From assembly GCA_023431725.1 (NCBI GenBank), contig JAEYVN010000361.1:1-5174 (forward strand): a stretch of 5,174 bases of DNA, in the 5' to 3' direction. A program made the translations under genes and the position numbers. How positions within the stretch are numbered: the first letter of the stretch is position 1; the number at the start of each line of letters is the position of its first letter. The notes beneath the pieces were generated by a model that saw nothing but the letters and a program-made list of their open reading frames with translations, had not been told where the DNA came from and ran no database searches. Source of the DNA: Pseudomonadota bacterium. Its GTDB lineage: Bacteria; Pseudomonadota; Alphaproteobacteria; Rhizobiales; Xanthobacteraceae. Below are positions 1 through 4,377 of this stretch, in pieces.

Positions 1-282
1 GCCGCCGAGCGCCGTGACATAGGCGACACGATCGCCGACCTTGATGTCGGTGACGCCAGGTCCGACGGCGACCACCTCACCGGCGCCCTCGTTGCCCGAG
101 ACGAACGGCAGGCCGACCGGCGACGGATACATGCCCATGCGGAAGTAGGTGTCGATGAAGTTCCCCCCGCAGGCATATTGCTTGATCCGGATCTGCCCCT
201 GCCCCGGCGCCGCGACTTCGATATCCTCGAACGTCAGTACCTCGGGACCGCCATGCTTGTGAACCCGGACCGCAGCTACCAT
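1..282 (-). CDS. Quinone oxidoreductase (zeta-crystallin-like, MDR superfamily), N-terminal part, cut by window edge
   Basis: The 94 visible residues start MVAAVRVHKHGGPEVL and continue through NFIDTYFRMGMYP, LPFVSGNEGAGEVVAVG and VGDRVAYV. This is the N-terminal GroES-like fold of NADPH:quinone oxidoreductases (Qor/zeta-crystallin). The family reduces quinones with NADPH in the cytosol and lacks the zinc of true alcohol dehydrogenases. The sequence fits that: NFIDTYFR stands where Qor proteins have N-x-D-x-Y-x-R, and the G-N-E-x-A-G segment is present without zinc-ligand cysteines. The Rossmann half lies beyond position 1, so cofactor preference cannot be read. Two in-frame ATGs occur, at 288 and 282. 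I chose 282 because the GGGAG ribosome site at 290-294 sits 7 nt before it but only 1 nt before the other. It is downstream of the SDR gene on the same strand, but a 135-nt gap with its own candidate promoter argues for separate expression. Family call is firm; the physiological substrate is unknown. Confidence 0.88.
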   Translation of the reverse strand, partial: MVAAVRVHKHGGPEVLTFEDIEVAAPGQGQIRIKQYACGGNFIDTYFRMGMYPSPVGLPFVSGNEGAGEVVAVGPGVTDIKVGDRVAYVTALGG

Positions 283-289
283 CGTCATT

Positions 290-294
290 CTCCC
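290..294 (-). promoter_or_regulatory. Ribosome binding site deciding the quinone reductase start
   Basis: GGGAG on the minus strand lies 7 nt before the ATG at 282 and only 1 nt before the in-frame ATG at 288. The spacing favours 282, giving a protein two residues shorter than the longest reading. Confidence 0.5.
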
Positions 295-300
295 ATCAAG

Positions 301-319
301 GCGTGCGCTCCCGGCACGC
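301..319. repeat. Small GC-rich inverted repeat in the quinone reductase leader
   Basis: GCGTGC (301-306) and GCACGC (314-319) are perfect reverse complements around a 7-nt loop. The hairpin lies just upstream of the GGGAG ribosome site (290-294) in the presumed leader of the minus-strand quinone reductase gene. The left arm extended to nine bases (gcgtgcgct, 301-309) is repeated exactly at 408-416 in the larger repeat nearby. Function unknown. Confidence 0.35.
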
Positions 320-333
320 TCAAATCGGCGGGG

Positions 334-361
334 ATCATAGGGACCCAAAGAACGGACGCAA
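334..361 (-). promoter_or_regulatory. Candidate sigma-70-type promoter for the quinone reductase gene
   Basis: Read on the minus strand, TTGCGT (356-361) and TATGAT (334-339) are separated by 16 nt. The -10 matches TATAAT at five of six positions and the -35 matches TTGACA at three of six. Transcription would begin near 327, giving a 5' leader of about 45 nt that includes the small hairpin at 301-319 and the GGGAG site. Inferred from sequence alone. Confidence 0.35.
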
Positions 362-375
362 GCGGAGCTTGGCTT

Positions 376-416
376 GCGCGCACGCGAAACCGGTACCCAC
401 TTTTGCTGCGTGCGCT
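376..416. repeat. Rhizobial-type intergenic palindromic repeat (accggtaccc...ttttgc core)
   Basis: An 8-bp perfect inverted repeat, GCGCACGC (378-385) and GCGTGCGC (408-415), flanks a 22-nt core holding accggtacccacttttgc (389-406). Very similar cores (aaccggttcccacttttgc and variants) recur between genes in many Bradyrhizobium-, Rhodopseudomonas- and Mesorhizobium-type genomes as dispersed non-coding repeats; that is from memory, not a search. Here the element abuts the SDR stop codon at 418-420. As RNA on the minus strand it could fold at the 3' end of the terC-SDR transcript and act in termination or message protection. It lacks a U tract, so it is not a textbook intrinsic terminator. Confidence 0.6.
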
Positions 417-417
417 G

Positions 418-1155
418 CTAGCGCGCGCCCGACACCGTCAGGATCGTGCCGCTGGTGTAGCTGGCCCTGTCCGAGATCAGGAAAAGAATGGCCTCGGCCA
501 CCTCCTGCGGCGTGCCGACCCGGCCGGACGGCAGCGTATGCGCGATCCGCTCCAAGCGACCGGGCTCATGGATTTCGGTATCGATCGGTCCGGGCGAGAC
601 AGCGTTGACGCGGATGCCCTCGCCGGCGAGTTCGCGCGACAGGCCGATGGTCAGGGAATCCACCGCGCCCTTGGTCGCCGCATACCATGCATATTCGCCG
701 GCCGCGCCGAGCTTCGACTGAACCGACGACAGGAACACCATCGAGCCGCCGGCCCCGCCGTGCCGCGTCGACAGCCGCGGGATGGCTGCGCGCGCGGCAA
801 AGAATGCACCCATCACATTGACATCGACATTCTCGCGCAGCGTCTGCGTCGACACCGCTTCGAAGCGCGAATTCTTTCCGGTGACACCGCTGTTGTAGAC
901 GAGATGGCGCAGCGGACCGAACGCATCGACCGCCTTGAACAGGTGCTCGACATCGGCCTCCTGCGCCATGTCGCCCTGAACCGCGATGGCACGGCCACCG
1001 CTGCTTTCGACATCCTTCACGACCTTCGCTGCAGCATCGGCATTGCTTTTGTAATTGATCGCAACATCGTAACCGCGTTGTGCAGCGAGCCTTGCGGTTG
1101 CCGCACCGATCCCCCGGCCGCCGCCGGTGATGAGAACAATCTGTCTGTCCGACAT
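418..1155 (-). CDS. SDR-family NAD(P)-dependent oxidoreductase (FabG-like)
   Basis: A 245-residue classical short-chain dehydrogenase/reductase, the normal length for the family. Visible landmarks are the nucleotide-binding TGGGRGIG at residues 10-17, D62 in the GDM turn that contacts adenine, YNSG at 87-90 in place of the usual NNAG, structural N113, S143/S144, and catalytic Y158-x3-K162. The PGPIDTE loop near 188-194 and the C-terminal SGTILTVSGAR are also standard. The basic residue in TGGGRGIG and the INYKSN stretch after the second strand suggest NADPH. The enzyme is a soluble cytosolic carbonyl/alcohol oxidoreductase; the substrate cannot be told from sequence, and automatic names such as 3-oxoacyl-ACP reductase or glucose dehydrogenase would be over-specific. 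The ATG at 1155 lies 7 nt after the TerC stop, and its likely ribosome site (GGGAA, 1166-1170) is inside the last TerC codons, so translation is probably coupled. Confidence 0.93.
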   Translation of the reverse strand: MSDRQIVLITGGGRGIGAATARLAAQRGYDVAINYKSNADAAAKVVKDVESSGGRAIAVQGDMAQEADVEHLFKAVDAFGPLRHLVYNSGVTGKNSRFEAVSTQTLRENVDVNVMGAFFAARAAIPRLSTRHGGAGGSMVFLSSVQSKLGAAGEYAWYAATKGAVDSLTIGLSRELAGEGIRVNAVSPGPIDTEIHEPGRLERIAHTLPSGRVGTPQEVAEAILFLISDRASYTSGTILTVSGAR

Positions 1156-1162
1156 GTCGAGG

Positions 1163-1906
1163 CTATTCCCGTCCCTTTACTCTTGGGCGCTTGCGCCGGT
1201 TTCGTAGCGCAAGCACGTTAAACACCTCGACCGCACCCGCAAAGGCCATCGCGAAGTAAATGTAGCCGCGCGGAATATGGAAGCCGAGACCATCAGCCAC
1301 CAGCGCGACGCCGATCAGCAGCAGGAACGACAGGGCCAGCATCTTGGTGGTCGGATATTTCTGGATGAAGGCCGAGACCGGTACGGCCGCGAAATACATC
1401 ACCAGCATCGCCACGACGACCGCCGCGATCATGATCTCGACATCCTGCGCGAGGCCGATCGCGGTGATGATGGAATCCAGCGAGAAGACGAGATCGATGG
1501 CGACGAGTTGCGCGATGATCCAGGTGAAGCCGTGGGCACTGCGGCCGCTATCCGTATCGTCCTCGTATTCGGCTTCGACTTCGGAATGAATCTCGGTGGT
1601 GCCCTTGGCAAGGAGGAACAGGCCGCCGCCAATGAGGATCAGATCGCGCCACGAAAACTCATTGCCGAGAACGGAAAAGACCGGCGCGGTGAGCCGCATG
1701 ATCCAGGTCAATGTCAGCAACAGCGCAACACGGAAGACAAAAGCCAGGCCAAGCCCGATCTGCCGAGCAAGCTTGGATTGCCGCCTCGGCAAACGAGCAA
1801 TCAGCACCGAGATGAATACGATATTGTCGATGCCGAGCACGATCTCGAGCACCGAGAGCGTCACCAGCGCGAGCCAGGCATTTGGATCTGTCAGAAGCGC
1901 AAGCAT
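1163..1906 (-). CDS. TerC-family integral membrane protein (probable metal-ion exporter)
   Basis: A 247-residue protein with about seven hydrophobic segments, at roughly residues 11-36, 50-70, 88-101, 130-152, 157-178, 190-207 and 214-232. It carries the two TerC signatures: LEIVLGIDNIVFISV near 20-34 (E21, D27, N28) and DLVFSLDSIITAIG near 138-151 (D138, D144). D205-G206 and E227 are further buried acidic residues. A charged loop rich in Glu and Asp (about 105-119) separates the halves, and the C-terminus is basic (RNRRKRPRVKGRE). Members of the family such as E. coli Alx and Bacillus MeeF/MeeY are linked to manganese export and to loading metal onto secreted enzymes. Applying that here is inference, and the older tellurite-resistance name should not be taken literally. 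It is the first gene of a probable two-gene unit with the SDR. The ribosome site is weak (GAGCG or a distant GGAA), which may matter given the leader ORF upstream. Confidence 0.92.
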   Translation of the reverse strand: MLALLTDPNAWLALVTLSVLEIVLGIDNIVFISVLIARLPRRQSKLARQIGLGLAFVFRVALLLTLTWIMRLTAPVFSVLGNEFSWRDLILIGGGLFLLAKGTTEIHSEVEAEYEDDTDSGRSAHGFTWIIAQLVAIDLVFSLDSIITAIGLAQDVEIMIAAVVVAMLVMYFAAVPVSAFIQKYPTTKMLALSFLLLIGVALVADGLGFHIPRGYIYFAMAFAGAVEVFNVLALRNRRKRPRVKGRE

Positions 1907-1924
1907 GATCGCTCGGTATTCCGT

Positions 1925-2020
1925 TCAGTTGCCGGACATGGGCGGCACAATCAATCCGACCATAGATCGCCTGCCGATGACCAGCCCGTTCGACGCACAT
2001 AGGGCCCCCAACCGGATCAT
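1925..2020 (-). CDS. Possible short leader ORF upstream of the TerC gene (weakly supported)
   Basis: A 31-residue ORF with ATG at 2020 and TGA at 1925-1927. A GAGGGG ribosome-site match (2030-2035) lies 9 nt before its ATG, better than anything before terC itself. It is in the same frame as terC and ends 18 nt before the TerC ATG, so it could be a leader peptide whose translation aids TerC initiation. The peptide is mildly hydrophobic with no recognisable domain. It could equally be chance in GC-rich DNA: the same frame stays open far upstream, into the complementary strand of the UbiH-like gene. Confidence 0.15.
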   Translation of the reverse strand: MIRLGALCASNGLVIGRRSMVGLIVPPMSGN

Positions 2021-2070
2021 GGCGTTGTTCCCCTCGCCAGACGCGTATCGCGACGTTAAGTAAGGCCCGG

Positions 2071-2075
2071 AAAGG
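2071..2075 (+). promoter_or_regulatory. Ribosome binding site of the UbiH-like gene
   Basis: AAAGG lies 9 nt before the ATG at 2085. An in-frame TAA 24 nt upstream of that ATG excludes any longer reading, so the start is well fixed. Confidence 0.5.
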
Positions 2076-2084
2076 CGGATCGGA

Positions 2085-3290
2085 ATGCAGGCAGGATCAT
2101 CACAGGCAGCAGAAGTGGCCGTTATCGGCGGCGGGCCAGCGGGCCTCACGGCAGCGCTCGCCTCGGCGGCCGCCGGCCTTGATACCGTGCTGGTGGCACC
2201 AGCGGCGCCCTCCGACAACCGAACCACAGCCCTGCTCGCCAGTTCCATCGCCGCGCTCGAAACGCTCGGGGTCTGGGAGGTTTGCCGCGAAAAGGCCGCA
2301 CCGCTTCGCACCCTGCGCATCGTCGATGACACCGGCCGGCTGTGGCGTGCACCGGAGGCCCGGTTCGAAGCGGACGAGATCGGTCTCGACGCTTTCGCCT
2401 ACAACATCCGCAACCGCGACCTGATCGCAGCGCTTGAAGCGATAGCGGCGCATCGTATCAATCTGCGCATCCTCCACAGTGAAGCGGCGTTGGTGATCTC
2501 CGATGAAGACGCGGTGACCATTCGCACAAAGGACGGGATTGAGATCACGGCCAGGCTAGCCGTAGGTGCCGATGGCCGACATTCAATTTGCCGCGCCGCC
2601 GCCGGCATCGAGATGCATGAGCAGCGCTATCCGCAGATCGCGCTGACCTTCAATGTCGAACATTCACGTCCGCATCACGACATCTCGACCGAATTCCATA
2701 CCGCCGCCGGCCCCTTCACGACCGTACCGCTGCCCGGCAACCGCTCCAGCATCGTCTGCGTGGTCAACGAAGCCGACGCGCGCCATTTGCAGACGCTGTC
2801 CGGTGACGCACTCGACCTCGAACTGGAACGCCGCTCGCATTCGATCCTCGGCAAGGTGAAGGCCGAAGCCGGCCACGGCATCTTCCCGCTGGCCATCGAA
2901 ACCGCGCGACGCGCGGCGGCACACCGCATCGCGCTGATTGGCGAGGCGGCACACCGCATCCCGCCAATCGGTGCGCAGGGTCTCAATCTTGGCCTGCGCG
3001 ATGCCGCCGCCATTGCCGAAGTCGCATCCGATTATTCTTATGATCCCGGCGCGCCGGAAGCGCTGGAGCGCTACGACACCATGCGGCGCGCCGATGTGAT
3101 GACGCGCACCATGGCGGTCGATCTTCTCAACCGCTCGCTTCTGTCCGGCTTCCTGCCGATCCAGGGCTTGCGCGGTCTCGGCCTGCATGTCCTGAACACG
3201 GTCGGTCCATTGCGCCGTGCGGTGATGCGTGAAGGCGTGATGCCGCGCGGGTCGCAGCCGCGTCTCATGCGCGGTGAAATGCTGCCGTAG
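2085..3290 (+). CDS. UbiH/UbiF-family FAD-dependent hydroxylase (probable ubiquinone biosynthesis)
   Basis: A 401-residue class A flavoprotein monooxygenase, a normal length for the family. It has the N-terminal FAD-binding GGGPAG at residues 15-20, the DNRTTALL segment at 44-51 typical of UbiH relatives, the DG motif GADGR at 161-165, and the second FAD motif IGEAAHRIPPIGAQGLNLGLRD at about 285-306. UbiH, UbiF, UbiI and UbiL enzymes use NAD(P)H and O2 to hydroxylate the ring of ubiquinone precursors at the membrane. Alphaproteobacteria often use one or two broad-specificity members, so the ring position attacked cannot be assigned. Two departures from the E. coli pattern are visible: GE (286-287) instead of GD, and no acidic residue at the end of the second strand (VLVAP at 35-39). 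I recall both in other rhizobial members, so they do not imply inactivity. The gene is divergent from terC and convergent with the permease, hence probably monocistronic. Confidence 0.9.
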   Translation: MQAGSSQAAEVAVIGGGPAGLTAALASAAAGLDTVLVAPAAPSDNRTTALLASSIAALETLGVWEVCREKAAPLRTLRIVDDTGRLWRAPEARFEADEIGLDAFAYNIRNRDLIAALEAIAAHRINLRILHSEAALVISDEDAVTIRTKDGIEITARLAVGADGRHSICRAAAGIEMHEQRYPQIALTFNVEHSRPHHDISTEFHTAAGPFTTVPLPGNRSSIVCVVNEADARHLQTLSGDALDLELERRSHSILGKVKAEAGHGIFPLAIETARRAAAHRIALIGEAAHRIPPIGAQGLNLGLRDAAAIAEVASDYSYDPGAPEALERYDTMRRADVMTRTMAVDLLNRSLLSGFLPIQGLRGLGLHVLNTVGPLRRAVMREGVMPRGSQPRLMRGEMLP

Positions 3291-3322
3291 AAATCATAAG
3301 GCTAGAAGCTTGTCGGCAGCAT
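3279..3322. terminator. Inverted repeat across the convergent stop codons; candidate bidirectional terminator
   Basis: ATGCTGCCG (3279-3287) and CGGCAGCAT (3314-3322) are perfect 9-bp reverse complements around a 26-nt AT-richer loop containing both stop codons (TAG ending at 3290 on plus, TAG at 3302-3304 on minus). The arms are coding on both sides: each protein has Met-Leu-Pro close to its C-terminus. Symmetry and position suit a bidirectional transcription stop, but there is no U tract on either strand and the loop is large, so Rho-dependent or structural effects are as likely. Confidence 0.3.
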
Positions 3323-4255
3323 ACCGGACTTGATCATCCACATCACACCGGTCAGCGTGACGACCGATACAATCGTGCCGATCAGCACCGAACCCGACGC
3401 CTCCTCGACCCAGACGTCGTATTGGCGCGCGAGAATGAAAACGTTCAGCGCCGGCGGCAAGGCGGCCATCAGAACGGCGGCATAGGTCCATGATGCGCTG
3501 AACGGCCCGAGCCAGCTCAGCACGAAGAACACGATCAATGGGTGCAGCACGAGCTTGATCGGCACGATCGCCGGCACATCCCAATGCAGCCTGGGAAAAG
3601 GTCGCAACGCCACGGTCACACCGAGTACGAACAAGGCGCAGGGCGCCGCGGCATTCTGCAGAAACTGCATCAGCCGGTCGAGGGCGACCGGCGGCTCGAA
3701 GTGGATGGCAGCCGACAATACGCCGAGCACCGTCGCGACAATGAAGGGATGCAGCACGATGCTGCGGACGACGTGCACGGCCGACTTCCAGAAGCCTTGC
3801 TTGTCCGTTCCGCCGATCGCCATGAGTAACGGCACGAGCGAAAACAACAGGATGCTGTCGAAACAGAAGATCAGCGCTACCGGCGCCGCCGATTCCGCGC
3901 CGAGCGTCGAAAGCGCCAACCCCGGCCCCATATATCCGATATTGCCGTAGCCACCGGCGAGCCCGGCAATCGTCGCCTGCGGCATGGTCCGCCGCCCGAT
4001 CATGGCCAGGGCGAAGGCCAGCGTGAAAGCGATGAGCGTGGACAGCATCGTGCCCAGCACGAACGAGGCATTGGCCAGTTCTTCCAGCGGAGTCTTGGCG
4101 ACGATCCGGTAAAACAGGCAGGGCAACGCGACATAGACGATGAAGAAATTCATCCAGCCAAGCCCGGTATCCGGGATCTGCTTCACCCGGCCACAGACGT
4201 AGCCGAGGAAGATCAAACCGAAATACGGCAGGGCCAGATTGAGAACTTCGATCAT
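3302..4255 (-). CDS. AEC-family permease (auxin efflux carrier / MdcF-type transporter)
   Basis: A 317-residue inner-membrane protein with about ten hydrophobic helices, roughly at 5-22, 35-53, 63-86, 95-118, 123-147, 164-184, 200-217, 228-248, 258-276 and 288-307. The two-repeat AEC layout is clear. [13 protein letters not shown] (102-114) is the family's crossover-type glycine/asparagine motif. [12 protein letters not shown] (201-212), [13 protein letters not shown] (267-279) and [16 protein letters not shown] (287-302) are the conserved second-half segments. AEC members move organic anions, including malonate or malate in bacteria and auxin in plants; the substrate here cannot be read from sequence. 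The ATG at 4255 begins the first helix directly and no alternative start lies between it and an in-frame TAG near 4316, yet no Shine-Dalgarno match precedes it. It is divergent from the CoA-ester lyase, which may hint at a carboxylate substrate. Confidence 0.92.
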   Translation of the reverse strand: MIEVLNLALPYFGLIFLGYVCGRVKQIPDTGLGWMNFFIVYVALPCLFYRIVAKTPLEELANASFVLGTMLSTLIAFTLAFALAMIGRRTMPQATIAGLAGGYGNIGYMGPGLALSTLGAESAAPVALIFCFDSILLFSLVPLLMAIGGTDKQGFWKSAVHVVRSIVLHPFIVATVLGVLSAAIHFEPPVALDRLMQFLQNAAAPCALFVLGVTVALRPFPRLHWDVPAIVPIKLVLHPLIVFFVLSWLGPFSASWTYAAVLMAALPPALNVFILARQYDVWVEEASGSVLIGTIVSVVTLTGVMWMIKSGMLPTSF

Positions 4256-4297
4256 CGAAGGGAGAGCCTGAACAGGGTTGCTGCCCGAAAGAGCGGC

Positions 4298-4327
4298 TTG
4301 GCGAAGCGCTGTGTTCTAGATCATATT
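4298..4327 (+). promoter_or_regulatory. Candidate promoter for the CoA-ester lyase gene
   Basis: TTGGCG (4298-4303) and CATATT (4322-4327) are 18 nt apart; each matches four of six consensus bases of sigma-70 -35 and -10 elements. Transcription would begin near 4334, leaving a leader of about 45 nt. Inferred from sequence alone. Confidence 0.25.
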
Positions 4328-4339
4328 GGAGCGCATGTC

Positions 4340-4356
4340 CTGCGGTGGTGCCGCAG
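4340..4356 (+). promoter_or_regulatory. Small hairpin in the lyase 5' leader
   Basis: CTGCGG (4340-4345) and CCGCAG (4351-4356) form a perfect 6-bp stem with a TGGTG loop. The right arm overlaps the first purine-rich ribosome-site candidate AGAAGG (4355-4360); a second, GGAG (4364-4367), lies 10 nt before the ATG. The hairpin could affect ribosome access or serve as a protein-binding dyad. Confidence 0.25.
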
Positions 4357-4377
4357 AAGGTCCGGAGCCTTTCCTTC

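Larger units (their letters stand above)
1907..2084. other. Divergent intergenic region between the TerC gene and the UbiH-like gene
   Basis: These 178 nt must hold the promoters of both flanking genes, but I could not pick a convincing -35/-10 pair on either strand. A short dyad, cgcgtatcgcg (2042-2052), lies about 30 nt before the UbiH-like start. On the minus strand a 31-codon ORF (1925-2020) with a good ribosome site precedes terC. I looked for the yybP-ykoY manganese riboswitch that often precedes terC-type genes and did not recognise its conserved core. Confidence 0.4.
4256..4377. other. Divergent intergenic region between the AEC permease and the CoA-ester lyase
   Basis: These 122 nt contain the upstream signals of both flanking genes. 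On the plus strand there is a weak promoter match, a 6-bp hairpin and two purine-rich ribosome-site candidates, all serving the lyase. On the minus strand I see no convincing promoter or ribosome site for the permease. Confidence 0.4.

Noticed and set aside
178..1221. A 347-codon plus-strand ORF opposite the SDR gene and extending to its flanks
   Set aside because: It is antisense to a clear SDR with all catalytic motifs, overlaps the start of the quinone reductase, and its Arg-rich peptide resembles no family. Long antisense frames are common in GC-rich DNA.
1277..2002. A 241-codon plus-strand ORF opposite the TerC gene
   Set aside because: The peptide is a low-complexity Asp/Arg/Gln/His mix, the typical antisense image of a membrane-protein gene.
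1907..2084. A yybP-ykoY manganese riboswitch before terC
   Set aside because: The region has a ggggaa stretch, but I could not find the conserved paired core of that riboswitch. A covariance-model search would settle it.
2100..3188. Minus-strand ORFs at 2100-2477 and 2664-3188 opposite the UbiH-like gene
   Set aside because: Antisense shadows with no recognisable domain; the sense frame explains the sequence.
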